A stretch of DNA of 43,660 nucleotides from Betaproteobacteria bacterium (lineage in GTDB: Bacteria > Pseudomonadota > Gammaproteobacteria > Burkholderiales > Burkholderiaceae_F). Numbering within the stretch: the first letter of the stretch is position 1; the number at the start of each line of letters is the position of its first letter. This document shows positions 16,423 to 24,533 of the stretch, in pieces. Position numbers and translations under genes: made by a program. Location: contig VBCK01000125.1 in NCBI GenBank assembly GCA_005882215.1, positions 1 through 43,660 on the forward strand, given 5' to 3'. The notes beneath the pieces were generated by a model. That model was not told the origin of the DNA, did no database searches, and worked only from the letters and a program-made list of their open reading frames with translations.

Positions 16423-17826
16423 ATGTCCCGGGTCCCTTTAGCGGATAGCGGTCCGGCCGCGCGCGCGGCGTCGTCCGCGGCCTCGCCGTCCGGCGTGACG
16501 CGCGAACTGGCCAGGTACATCGTGGAGTCCCGCTACGAAGAGCTGCCCGCGGCGGTCCGCAAGGAAGGGCTGCGCACCCTCGTCAACTGGGTGGGCGTGG
16601 CGGTCGGTGGATCGCATCACGAGACGATCGACAAAGCGGTCGCTGCGCTGGCCCCGTTTTCGGCCGCCTCGCACGCGGGAATCCTGGGCCGCGGGGAGCG
16701 ATTCGACATCATGAACGCCGCCTTCATCAACGGCGTGAGCTCCCACATCTTCGACTTCGACGACACTCACCTGAAGACGATCATCCATCCGGCCGCGCCG
16801 GTCGTGCCCGCGATCCTGGCGTTTGCCGAGTACCGCTGCGTCTCAGGCAGCGAGTTTCTGAATGCGCTGATACTGGGCGTGGAAACGGAATGCCGGATCG
16901 GCAACGCGGTGTATCCCGACCACTACGATCGAGGCTGGCATATCACCGGTACCTGCGGAGTGTTCGGAGCGGCGGCCGCGATGGGGAAGCTTCTCGGTTT
17001 GACCGAGCAGCAGATGGTGTGGGCCCTCGGACTGGCCGCCTCCCAGCCGGTGGGATTGCGCGAGTCGTTCGGATCCATGAGCAAGAGCTTCAATCCCGGG
17101 CGGGCCGCGCACAACGGGATGACGGCCGCGGTCCTGGCCGCCGCCGGCTTTACAAGCTCGGACGAGATGATCGAGGCCAGGCGGGGCTGGGCCAGCACGA
17201 TCAGTACCAAGCAGGACTATCGCGAAATCACCGGCGACCTGGGCCTGCGCTACGAGGCGGCGCTGAACACGTACAAGCCGTTCGCGTGCGGCGTCGTTCT
17301 GCACCCGGCCATCGACGCCGCAATCCAGCTTCGCAGTCAGCACGGCCTGCGCGCGGACCGGATCGATCGCGTCGAGCTGCGCGTCAATCCGCTCGTGCTG
17401 GAATTGACCGGCAAAAAAACGCCGCACACCGGTCTGGATGCGAAATTCAGCGTCTATCACGCCGTGGCCGTCGCCCTCGTGGAGGGCGCAGCCGGCGATA
17501 GGCAGTTCAGCGAGCGGGCGGTGCGCGATCCGGCGGTGCTGGCGCTGCGCGCCAGGGTCGCCCCGACGGTCGATCGATCGATCCAACCGGCGCAGGTCGA
17601 TATGACCGTCACGCTGAACGACGGCCGCACGCTGCACCGGCACATCGAGCATGCGACCGGAAGCGCCACGTCGCCTTTGAGCGACGACGCACTGGAAGCG
17701 AAGTTCCTCGACCTCGTCGCGGACATCCTGCCGCCGCCGCGGGCCCGCAGACTGCTCGATACCTGCTGGAACGTCGAGAAGTTGCCCAGCGCGGCGGCGG
17801 TGGCCGAGGCGGCCGTTGCGGCGTGA
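16423..17826 (+). CDS. MmgE/PrpD family protein
   Basis: This 467-residue protein has the family pattern: an N-terminal helical part (VTRELARYIVESRYEELPAAVR), a NGVSSHIFDFDDTHLKTIIHPAAPVVPA active-site stretch, GCGVF-like TGTCGVFGAAAAMGKLLGLT, and KPFACGVVLHPAIDA. Relatives include 2-methylcitrate dehydratase, cis-aconitate decarboxylase and iminodisuccinate epimerase, so the reaction is probably dehydration, decarboxylation or epimerisation of a polycarboxylic acid in the cytoplasm. No prpB or prpC lies nearby, so the methylcitrate cycle is not indicated. It is divergent from the TRAP receptor across 88 bp and followed by a hydroxyacid dehydrogenase, which suggests that the three act on the same imported acid. 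The ATG at 16423 is the only reasonable start before the domain. Confidence 0.88.
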   Translation: MSRVPLADSGPAARAASSAASPSGVTRELARYIVESRYEELPAAVRKEGLRTLVNWVGVAVGGSHHETIDKAVAALAPFSAASHAGILGRGERFDIMNAAFINGVSSHIFDFDDTHLKTIIHPAAPVVPAILAFAEYRCVSGSEFLNALILGVETECRIGNAVYPDHYDRGWHITGTCGVFGAAAAMGKLLGLTEQQMVWALGLAASQPVGLRESFGSMSKSFNPGRAAHNGMTAAVLAAAGFTSSDEMIEARRGWASTISTKQDYREITGDLGLRYEAALNTYKPFACGVVLHPAIDAAIQLRSQHGLRADRIDRVELRVNPLVLELTGKKTPHTGLDAKFSVYHAVAVALVEGAAGDRQFSERAVRDPAVLALRARVAPTVDRSIQPAQVDMTVTLNDGRTLHRHIEHATGSATSPLSDDALEAKFLDLVADILPPPRARRLLDTCWNVEKLPSAAAVAEAAVAA

Positions 17827-17839
17827 GCGCGGAATGGCC

Positions 17840-17893
17840 GGGCGAGCCCGGGGGCCGGGTGACCCGGCCCTGACCGGGCCCCTCAGGGGCACT
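17840..17893 (+). terminator. GC-rich hairpins between the MmgE/PrpD and dehydrogenase genes
   Basis: Just after the MmgE/PrpD stop lies GGCCGGG-tga-CCCGGCC, followed by CCCC-tca-GGGG. Both are short perfect stems without a T-run. They may slow or partly stop transcription between the two genes or protect the upstream mRNA, but could also be chance in such GC-rich sequence. Confidence 0.3.
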
Positions 17894-17898
17894 TCAAC

Positions 17899-18879
17899 TT
17901 GAAGATCTCGATTCTGGACGATTACCAGGACGCGCTGCGCTCGCTGCCGTCCTTCAGGAAGCTGAGCGGTCGCGAGGTGACGATCTGGAACGATCACGTC
18001 GAGGACGTGCCCAGTCTGGCTGAACGATTGAAGGATTCCGACGTCCTGGTCCTGATCCGGGAGCGCACCGCGATCCGCGCCCCTTTGCTCGAACGGCTGC
18101 CCCGACTGCGTCTGATCAGCCAACGGGGCGCGGTCCCGCACATCGACGTCGACGCGTGCACGCGCCTGGGCATCGTCGTGTGCTCGGCCCAGCACTCGAG
18201 CGTGCCGTCTTTCGCGACCGCCGAGCTGACCTGGGGGCTGTTTCTGGCGGCCATGCGCCAGATCCCCCAGCAGATGCAGGCACTGAGGGCCGGGCACTGG
18301 CAGGCCGGCATCGGCGCGGAAGTGCGCGGGAAGGCGTTCGGAGTTTTCGGCTACGGGCGGATCGGCGCCGTCGTCGCGGGCTATGCGCGCGCCTTCGGGA
18401 TGCGGGTGCTGGTATGGGCGAGCGAGAGCTCGCGCCGCCGCGCGCGCGATGAGGGACATCAAATCGCCGACGACCAGGAGAGCTTCTTCGCCGAGTCGGA
18501 TGCGGTTTCGCTGCACTTGAGACTGGTCGAAGCGACGCGCGGAATCGTCACGGCCGCCGATCTGGCGCGAATGAAATCCACCGCGGTCCTGATCAATACG
18601 AGCCGCGCCGCGCTGATCGCTCCCGGAGCGCTGGTCGGGGCCCTGAAGCAAGGCCGGCCCGGCATGGCGGCGGTCGACGTCTACGAGCGTGAACCCTTGA
18701 CCGATCGGGAAGACCCGCTACTGAATCTGCCCAACGTGGTCTGCACGCCGCACATCGGCTACGTCACGCGGGACGAATACGAGGCCCAGTTCTCGCAGAT
18801 CTACGACCAGATCCTCGCCTTCGAAGCGGGCGCTCCTATTCATGTCGTGAACCCGCCGGCGCTTCTTTCGGCGCGGTGA
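17899..18879 (+). CDS. D-isomer specific 2-hydroxyacid dehydrogenase
   Basis: This 326-residue NAD(P)-dependent cytoplasmic oxidoreductase interconverts a D-2-hydroxyacid and a 2-oxoacid. It has the Rossmann motif GYGRIG (151-156), the catalytic Arg236 (NTSRAAL), Glu265 (VYEREPL) and His285 (TPHIGYVT). The closest well-known relatives are SerA/GyaR-type enzymes without regulatory domains. It starts with TTG at 17899, with AGGGGC about ten bases upstream; no ATG fits the family N-terminus [11 protein letters not shown]. The gene follows MmgE/PrpD by 72 bp. Its last 44 bp overlap the convergent cytochrome c gene, an overlap in which both reading frames are used. Confidence 0.9.
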   Translation: MKISILDDYQDALRSLPSFRKLSGREVTIWNDHVEDVPSLAERLKDSDVLVLIRERTAIRAPLLERLPRLRLISQRGAVPHIDVDACTRLGIVVCSAQHSSVPSFATAELTWGLFLAAMRQIPQQMQALRAGHWQAGIGAEVRGKAFGVFGYGRIGAVVAGYARAFGMRVLVWASESSRRRARDEGHQIADDQESFFAESDAVSLHLRLVEATRGIVTAADLARMKSTAVLINTSRAALIAPGALVGALKQGRPGMAAVDVYEREPLTDREDPLLNLPNVVCTPHIGYVTRDEYEAQFSQIYDQILAFEAGAPIHVVNPPALLSAR

Positions 18880-19246
18880 CGTTCAGCAGCGGAATGTCCC
18901 TGGCCGGGCGCGGGCCCGGCAGCGAGCGCACAAACGCATAAATGTCCGCCAGCTCCCGGTCGGACAGCACCGGCTCCGGGTAGGCCGGCATCTCGTTCGG
19001 ACCGGCACGAACGATCGTCTTGAACGCTTCCTGCGGCAGTCGCGTCTGTGCCAGCGGGGGCGCCGGATAGTTATAGGCGCCACCCTGCCCCGAGCGCCCG
19101 TGGCAGGCGAAGCATCCGACCTCCAGATAGACGCGCTTGCCGTTGGCCGCATCCGGCGCGGGCTCGCCCTGCGGCCACGCCGCAACGCAGGCGCCCAGCG
19201 CCGCCGCACCGATCGCGAATGCGAGCCTTCCGCGCCAGCGTGTCAA
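18836..19246 (-). CDS. Exported monohaem cytochrome c
   Basis: This 136-residue protein has an N-terminal signal peptide ([17 protein letters not shown]) and one haem-binding site, CFACH at 45-49. The probable distal ligand is Met86 in [10 protein letters not shown], and the class I cytochrome c end [16 protein letters not shown] follows. It starts with TTG at 19246, 11 bp after the stop of the Tat-exported thiamine-diphosphate enzyme, and ends the long fatty-acid operon. It should sit in the periplasm and carry one electron. Its position suggests that it takes electrons from the preceding enzyme or a partner of it. The 3' end overlaps the convergent dehydrogenase gene by 44 bp. Confidence 0.87.
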   Translation of the reverse strand: MTRWRGRLAFAIGAAALGACVAAWPQGEPAPDAANGKRVYLEVGCFACHGRSGQGGAYNYPAPPLAQTRLPQEAFKTIVRAGPNEMPAYPEPVLSDRELADIYAFVRSLPGPRPARDIPLLNVTAPKEAPAGSRHE

Positions 19247-19257
19247 GGCAGTGGCCC

Positions 19258-21192
19258 TCAGCGCGGATCGGTGATCACGTCGACCAGGGCCGGTTCCCCG
19301 CGCTCGACGATCGCCACCGCGCGCGCCAGCGCCGGGCCCAGATCGTTAGGATCCGTGATCGGTCCCTCCGCGTAGACGCCGAAGCCCTTCGCGACCGTGG
19401 CGAAGTCGATATCCGGATCGGTCAGCGTGGTGCCGATGCGGGCGTTGCGGACGCCGCGGCCATGCCGCGCGGCCATCGCCTCCAGGCACATGAACTCCTG
19501 GTGATAGGCACGGTTGTTGTGCATCACGTACAGAATCGGGATGCGGTGATGCGCGCAGGTCCACAGCGTGCCCGGGGCATACATCAGGTCGCCGTCGCCC
19601 TGGATCGACACGCTCAGCCGGCCATGACGGGCGTTCGCCAGCGCCGCGCCCGCCGAAGCCGGCGCGTTGTAGCCCAGGCCGTAACCGCCGGAGAACCCGT
19701 TCCACCGGTACGGCCGGTCGAAGTTCCACAGGCGCTGCGGCCACGTCACGCGGATGCCGTTACCGACGAGCGACCAGTCCTTGCCCTCGATCCGGGCCCA
19801 GAGCTCGGCGCACAGGCGCGCCGTGGTGATCGGGCTCGCATCCCAGGCGATCGTCGCCTGCGACTTCGCCTGCTCCAGCGATGCACGCTGCGCCTGCGCC
19901 AGCTTGCTGCCGCGTGCCTCGAAGGCGGACCTGCGACTCGCGTCCACCCGCTGCCGTATCCGCTCCGTGAGCAGCGGCAAACTGGCCTCGCCATCGCCGG
20001 CGATCGCGAGGTCGACGTCGGCGAAGCGGCCGAAATCCTGATAGTTCGCCTTCAGATACAGGTCGCGGCTGCCGAGCGTGATGATCTTCGTGCCCGGCTT
20101 GAAGATCGGCCGCGAGTCGCGCACGATGCGGTCGCTGAACGAATTCAACGCCGTCCACAGATCGTTCATCTCGATCGCCAGGATCACGTCGGCCTCGCCC
20201 ACGACGCTCGCGCGCCGGAAGCTGTGGTTCAGCGGATGGCGCGACGGGAAGTTCATGCGGCCGCCTTCGTCGATGACCGGGCACTGAAGCGATTCGGCCA
20301 GCTCGACCAGGCGCGCCATTGCAGCGGGCGTGCGCGCCATCCGGTCCGCGAGGATCACCGGGGCCTGCGCATCGGCCAGCAAGCGCGCCGCCTCGGCGAT
20401 GGCGCCGGGATCGCCGACCGGGGGCACGACGCCCGCGAGTTTCGGGATGCGCAGCCGGCCCCGATCCTCGATGGGGTTCTCCTGCAGCTCGCCGTCCAGC
20501 GACAGCAGCACCGGCCCCATCGGCGCAGTCATCGCGATCTTGCAGGCGCGCACCGCGGACTCGGCAAAATGCTGCAGCGAGGCCGGCTGGTCGTCCCACT
20601 TGACGAAGTCGCGCACCATCGCGGCCGGATCGATCGCCGAATGCGCCCATTCGGCGCGCAGGCCGCGCTTGTCGGCTTCGATGATGTTGCCGATCATCAC
20701 GTAGACCGGTACCCGGTCGCACCAGGCGTTGTAGATCGCCATCGAGGCGTGCTGCAGGCCGACCGTGCCATGGCAGGCCACGGCCATCGGCCTGCCCTCG
20801 ATTTTTGCGTAGCCCTGCGCCATGGATACCGAGATCTCCTCGTGCGGACAGGTGAGGATCTGCGGCCGATTGCCGGTGTGGTTGATGACCGCTTCGTGCA
20901 GCCCGCGGAAGCTCGAAGCGCAATTCATGGCCAGAAAGTCGATCGGCAGCGTATTGAGCACTTCCGCCATGAAATCGCCGCCGCTGCTCGTCTGGTTCGA
21001 GGGATCGATCAGCGGCGCAAGCGTCTCGGCAGCGGTGTTCGGCGGCGCGAAGCGGCTCGCTTCGCGCGCGGCTGGCGGTTGCGCGGCCGCCGCGATAACG
21101 GGCGAGGTCAGCGACGCGGCGGCGGCCGCCACCGGCGCGCTCTTCAGAAACCTGCGGCGGCCGGCGGCGGCGTCGCGGGATTTGATCGGCAT
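19258..21192 (-). CDS. Tat-exported thiamine-diphosphate-dependent enzyme
   Basis: This 644-residue protein has all three parts of the acetolactate-synthase/benzoylformate-decarboxylase superfamily. The N-terminal Pyr domain carries the cofactor-activating Glu in CPHEEISVSMAQGYA (118-119). A central domain follows, and the C-terminal PP domain carries the GDG...NN ThDP-Mg motif (GDG at 532-534, NN at 559-560). The N-terminus is a clear twin-arginine signal: GRRRFLKSAP at 11-20, then a hydrophobic Ala-rich stretch ending AAAAQP. Export after cofactor loading in the cytoplasm fits the Tat pathway. The ATG at 21192 has GGAG six bases upstream. The gene lies between an HSDL2-like SDR and a cytochrome c. 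Family reactions are C-C bond cleavage or ligation of 2-oxo or 2-hydroxyacyl compounds; the substrate is unknown. Confidence 0.88.
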   Translation of the reverse strand: MPIKSRDAAAGRRRFLKSAPVAAAAASLTSPVIAAAAQPPAAREASRFAPPNTAAETLAPLIDPSNQTSSGGDFMAEVLNTLPIDFLAMNCASSFRGLHEAVINHTGNRPQILTCPHEEISVSMAQGYAKIEGRPMAVACHGTVGLQHASMAIYNAWCDRVPVYVMIGNIIEADKRGLRAEWAHSAIDPAAMVRDFVKWDDQPASLQHFAESAVRACKIAMTAPMGPVLLSLDGELQENPIEDRGRLRIPKLAGVVPPVGDPGAIAEAARLLADAQAPVILADRMARTPAAMARLVELAESLQCPVIDEGGRMNFPSRHPLNHSFRRASVVGEADVILAIEMNDLWTALNSFSDRIVRDSRPIFKPGTKIITLGSRDLYLKANYQDFGRFADVDLAIAGDGEASLPLLTERIRQRVDASRRSAFEARGSKLAQAQRASLEQAKSQATIAWDASPITTARLCAELWARIEGKDWSLVGNGIRVTWPQRLWNFDRPYRWNGFSGGYGLGYNAPASAGAALANARHGRLSVSIQGDGDLMYAPGTLWTCAHHRIPILYVMHNNRAYHQEFMCLEAMAARHGRGVRNARIGTTLTDPDIDFATVAKGFGVYAEGPITDPNDLGPALARAVAIVERGEPALVDVITDPR

Positions 21193-21223
21193 CGAAGTCT
21201 CCAGGCCGGGACAGCGGGACCGG

Positions 21224-22051
21224 TTAGACGAACAGGTCGGGCAGCAGTTCGCGTGTGCCCGGAACGACGGCGTAGGGATCGAAATCGCTGACGCCGGCGG
21301 CGCGCAGCACGTCTTCGTCCAGGAAGAAGTTGCCGCTCGTGGTCCGGGGGTCGGAGCACAGGATCGCGTGCGCCGCATCGGCGACGATCTCAGGGCGCCG
21401 GCACTGCTCCGGGCGCACGCCCGGGATCATCTTCAGCGCGGCGGTCAGGATCACCGTCCTGGGCCACAGCGCGTTCACGCCGATCCCGTGCGGACGCAGC
21501 TCCTCGGCGTGGCCCAGCACGCACAGACTCATGCCGTACTTGGCGATCGAATAGGCAACATGCGGCCCGAACCACTGTGCCTTGAGGGTCAATGGCGGCG
21601 ACAGCGTCAGCACGTGCGGGTTGCGCCCCTGCTGCGCCGAACGCGCCAGGTGCGGCAGGCAGGCCTGCGTGCACAGATAGGTGCCGCGCAGGTTCACGCC
21701 GAGCATCAGGTCGAATCGCTTCATCGGCGTGGAATCGGTCGCGGTCAGCCCGATAGCGCTCGCGTTGTTCACCAGGACGTCGATTCCGCCGAAGCGCTCG
21801 GCGCCGAGCCGCACCGCCTCCAGCACCTGCGCCTCGTCGCGTATGTCGGTCTGCACCGGCAGGCAGGCGCCGCCGGCCTGCTCGATCTCGCGCGCGGCCG
21901 AATGGATCGTGCCGGCAAGCTTCGGATTGGGCTCGGCTGTCTTGGCCGCAATCACGACGTTGGCCCCGTCGGCGGCTGCCCGCAGCGCGATCGCAAGGCC
22001 GATACCGCGGGAGCCGCCGCTGATAAAAAGGGTCTTGCCCTTCAAGTTCAT
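21224..22051 (-). CDS. Short-chain dehydrogenase/reductase, HSDL2-like
   Basis: This 275-residue NAD(P)-dependent SDR has the cofactor motif GGSRGIG (12-18), VNNAS (94-98), Ser151 and the YSIAK active site (Tyr167, Lys171). The C-terminal half (LSPPLTLKAQWFGPHVAYS, KYGMSLCVLGHAEEL, GVNALWPRT, GNFFLDEDVLR) matches the pattern of the animal peroxisomal protein HSDL2 without its sterol-carrier domain. Bacterial members of this group sit in acyl-CoA or fatty-acid clusters, as here, but their substrate is not established. The start is ATG 22051, 42 bp after the thioesterase; the Tat-ThDP enzyme follows 31 bp later. Confidence 0.88.
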   Translation of the reverse strand: MNLKGKTLFISGGSRGIGLAIALRAAADGANVVIAAKTAEPNPKLAGTIHSAAREIEQAGGACLPVQTDIRDEAQVLEAVRLGAERFGGIDVLVNNASAIGLTATDSTPMKRFDLMLGVNLRGTYLCTQACLPHLARSAQQGRNPHVLTLSPPLTLKAQWFGPHVAYSIAKYGMSLCVLGHAEELRPHGIGVNALWPRTVILTAALKMIPGVRPEQCRRPEIVADAAHAILCSDPRTTSGNFFLDEDVLRAAGVSDFDPYAVVPGTRELLPDLFV

Positions 22052-22093
22052 CGGAAAGCCTCCGCGCGCCGGTTAGTGGTCACGCAATCCCGG

Positions 22094-22525
22094 TCAAGCC
22101 GCTTTGGGCCACAACACCAGTTGCGTACAGCGGAATTCGGCGATCGCGCGTCCCGATTCGGGATGCGAGACGGTCGCGTCCCACACTTGCGTCGTGCGCC
22201 CCAGGTGGAGCGGGCGGGCGCGCGCCAGCAGCGTCCCGGCCGTTGCCGTGCCCAGGAAGTTCGTTTTCAGCTCGATCGTCGTGAAGTTGTCCGCACCCTG
22301 GGGCAGGTGCGCAATGCAGGCAAATCCGCACGCGGTGTCGGCCAGCGCGATCACGCTGGCGGCGTGCAGATACCCGTTCGGCGCGAGCAGCCGCGGCTCG
22401 ATCGGCAGGCGCATCTGCAGCTCGCCTTCGGCGACGGCGATCACCTGCAATCCCAGCAGCGCCGGCAGTCCGATCTGAACCTTTTGCTGCAGGAGCTCGA
22501 TCGAGACGTCGGATCGCAGCGGCAT
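22094..22525 (-). CDS. PaaI-type hot-dog thioesterase
   Basis: This 143-residue protein has the hot-dog thioesterase pattern of the PaaI/YbgC-like group: an LAPNGYLHAASVIALADTACGFA helix (the PaaI counterpart is HGG...LAD) and a following strand TIELKTNFLGTA. Such enzymes hydrolyse acyl- or aryl-CoA thioesters and often relieve trapped CoA during degradation. The ATG at 22525 fits the family length; the longer frame would overlap the enoyl-CoA hydratase gene, whose stop is 10 bp upstream. It lies inside the beta-oxidation operon, consistent with a CoA-recycling role. Confidence 0.87.
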   Translation of the reverse strand: MPLRSDVSIELLQQKVQIGLPALLGLQVIAVAEGELQMRLPIEPRLLAPNGYLHAASVIALADTACGFACIAHLPQGADNFTTIELKTNFLGTATAGTLLARARPLHLGRTTQVWDATVSHPESGRAIAEFRCTQLVLWPKAA

Positions 22526-22535
22526 CGCAACGGGC

Positions 22536-23300
22536 TCAGTGAGACTTCGAAAAATCGGGCGGGCGCCGATCCAGAAAGGCGCTGAAGGCTTCACGCGCTT
22601 CGGCGCTTCCGAGCAGGCGTCCGAACGCGACGCTCTCCTCGCTGATCGCGCGCTCGGTTGCGCTGCGCCAACCCTCTTTCAGCAGTCGCTTGGTCTCGCG
22701 CAGCGCCGCCGGCGGCAACTGGGCCAGCCGGGCGCACCGGCGCTGCGCGTGGCCGAGCACCTCGGCCGGCGGCAGGATCCGATTGACCAGCCCCATCTCG
22801 AGCGCCTCTTCGGCCGACGCCGGCTCTCCCAGCAGCAGCTTTTCGGCGGCGCGGTGATAGCCCGCCGCCAGCGGCAACAACAGGCTCGAGCCGAACTCCG
22901 GGCACAGCCCCAGGTTCACGAACGGCAGCGAAAAGCGCGAGTCGTCCGCGCAGTACACCAGGTCGCAATGCAGCAGCAAGGTCGTGCCGATGCCCACCGC
23001 GGCCCCGTTCACCGCCGCCACCACCGGCTTGGCAGCGCCCGACAGCGCCGCCATGAACCGGAACACCGGGGCATCGGCCTGCTGGGGCGGCGCACGCAGG
23101 AAATCCTCCAGGTCGTTGCCGGCGCTGAATACGTCCGGCTGACCATGCAGCAGGATCACCCGGACCGACGGGTCCGTCTCGGCGGCGGTCAGCGCACCGC
23201 TCAGCGCCGTGTACATGTCGGCCGTAATCGCGTTCTTGCGCTCGGGTCGAGCGATCTGGATGCGAGCGACCGCTTCGGTGGTCTCGGTCAGGATCGTCAC
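22536..23300 (-). CDS. Enoyl-CoA hydratase/isomerase
   Basis: This 254-residue crotonase-fold protein carries the oxyanion-hole segments FSAGNDLEDF (58-67) and NGAAVGIGTTLLLHCDL (99-115), and one acidic residue in LGLCPEFGSS (Glu135). A GTG at 23300 with GGAGG five bases upstream is the likely start; it fits the family N-terminus VTILTETTEAVARIQI. Asn62 and Asp63 in the first segment and a single Glu resemble the isomerase/2-enoyl-CoA isomerase subgroup as much as true hydratases. A role in isomerising unsaturated acyl-CoA is therefore possible, since the operon already has a hydratase domain in its FadB-like protein. It is 20 bp after the thiolase gene. Confidence 0.88.
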   Translation of the reverse strand: MTILTETTEAVARIQIARPERKNAITADMYTALSGALTAAETDPSVRVILLHGQPDVFSAGNDLEDFLRAPPQQADAPVFRFMAALSGAAKPVVAAVNGAAVGIGTTLLLHCDLVYCADDSRFSLPFVNLGLCPEFGSSLLLPLAAGYHRAAEKLLLGEPASAEEALEMGLVNRILPPAEVLGHAQRRCARLAQLPPAALRETKRLLKEGWRSATERAISEESVAFGRLLGSAEAREAFSAFLDRRPPDFSKSH

Positions 23301-23320
23301 TTGCGCCTCCGGCCAAGGTC

Positions 23321-24520
23321 CTAGAGGCGCTCGAAGATCCCGGCCGCACCCATCCCGGTGCCGACGCACATCGTCACCATGCCGTACTTCAAGCCGCGCC
23401 GGCGCAACGCGTGCACCACCGTGGCCGAGCGGATCGCGCCGGTTGCGCCGAGCGGATGGCCCAGTGCAATCGCACCGCCCATCGGATTGACCTTCGCGCG
23501 ATCCAGTCCGAGGTCGCCAATCACCGCCAGCGCCTGGGCGGCGAACGCCTCGTTCAGCTCGATCCAGTCGATGTCCTCCAGCTTCAGGCCGGCGTTGCGC
23601 AGCGCGACCGGAATCGCTTCCTTCGGTCCGATGCCCATGATCTCGGGCGGCACGCCGCGAACGGCGAAGGTGACGAAGCGCGCCAACGGCTTCAGGTTGA
23701 AGCGCTTCACCGCCCCTGCGCTCGCCAGCAACAGCGCACCGGCGCCGTCCGAGGTCTGCGAGCTGTTGCCGGCGGTCACGCTGCCTTTGGCGGCGAACGC
23801 CGGCTTCAGCTTGGCCAGCGCCTGTGCACTGGTGTCGGCGCGCGGACCTTCGTCGAGTGTCATGCTGCGCTTTTTGGTTTCGAGCTCGTGCGTGCCCAGG
23901 TTGGGGACCTTCTCGACGACCTCGAACGGCGTGATTTCGTCGCCGAATTCGCCGGCCTTCTGCGCGGCGATCGCGCGCTGGTGCGAGGCCAGCGCGAACT
24001 CGTCCTGCGCCTCGCGCGAGACTTTCCAGCGCTGAGCGACTTTTTCCGCCGTAATGCCCATGCCGAACGCGATGCCCACATTCTGGTCCGCATCGAAGAT
24101 GTGCGGGTTGAACGCCGGCTTGTTGCCCGCCATCGGCACCATGCTCATCGATTCGACGCCGCCGGCCAGCATGACGTGGGCCTCGCCCACGCGGATCCGG
24201 TCGGCCGCGATCGCGATTGCATTCAGACCGGACGAGCAGTAGCGGTTCACCGTGATGCCACCCACCGAGTCGGGCAGCCCGGCCAGCAACGCGGCATTGC
24301 GCGCGACGTTCATGCCCTGCTCGCCCTCCGGAAAGGCGCAGCCGATCACAGCGTCCTCGATCGCGGCCGGATCGAGCGATGGCACTTGAGCGACCGCCGC
24401 CCGGATCGCCGCCACCAGCAGATCGTCCGGCCGAACCGTGCGCAGCGCGCCCCGGGGCGCCTTACCCACCGGCGTGCGGGTGGCCGCCACCACGAACGCT
24501 TCTTCCAGATCCTGCAACAT
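23321..24520 (-). CDS. fadA: Acetyl-CoA C-acyltransferase (thiolase)
   Basis: This 399-residue thiolase catalyses the last step of beta-oxidation, the CoA-dependent cleavage of 3-ketoacyl-CoA. The nucleophile is Cys95 (NRYCSSGLNA). The acid/base residues are His355 (GHPLGATGA) and Cys385 (MCVGTGMG), and the ELNEAFAAQ block is present. The length and motif spacing are normal. It follows the multifunctional HAD/ECH gene by 13 bp, the usual partner for a trifunctional-type complex. The start is ATG 24520. Confidence 0.94.
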   Translation of the reverse strand: MLQDLEEAFVVAATRTPVGKAPRGALRTVRPDDLLVAAIRAAVAQVPSLDPAAIEDAVIGCAFPEGEQGMNVARNAALLAGLPDSVGGITVNRYCSSGLNAIAIAADRIRVGEAHVMLAGGVESMSMVPMAGNKPAFNPHIFDADQNVGIAFGMGITAEKVAQRWKVSREAQDEFALASHQRAIAAQKAGEFGDEITPFEVVEKVPNLGTHELETKKRSMTLDEGPRADTSAQALAKLKPAFAAKGSVTAGNSSQTSDGAGALLLASAGAVKRFNLKPLARFVTFAVRGVPPEIMGIGPKEAIPVALRNAGLKLEDIDWIELNEAFAAQALAVIGDLGLDRAKVNPMGGAIALGHPLGATGAIRSATVVHALRRRGLKYGMVTMCVGTGMGAAGIFERL

Positions 24521-24533
24521 GACTGGCGCCTCC

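Noticed and set aside
15267-16520. Extended N-terminus for the second TRAP receptor
   Set aside because: The extension overlaps the divergent MmgE/PrpD gene and would bury the signal peptide; the start at 16334 places the signal at the N-terminus.
22094-22594. Longer N-terminus for the PaaI-type thioesterase
   Set aside because: It would overlap the enoyl-CoA hydratase gene by 59 bp and add residues that do not fit the family; ATG 22525 fits.
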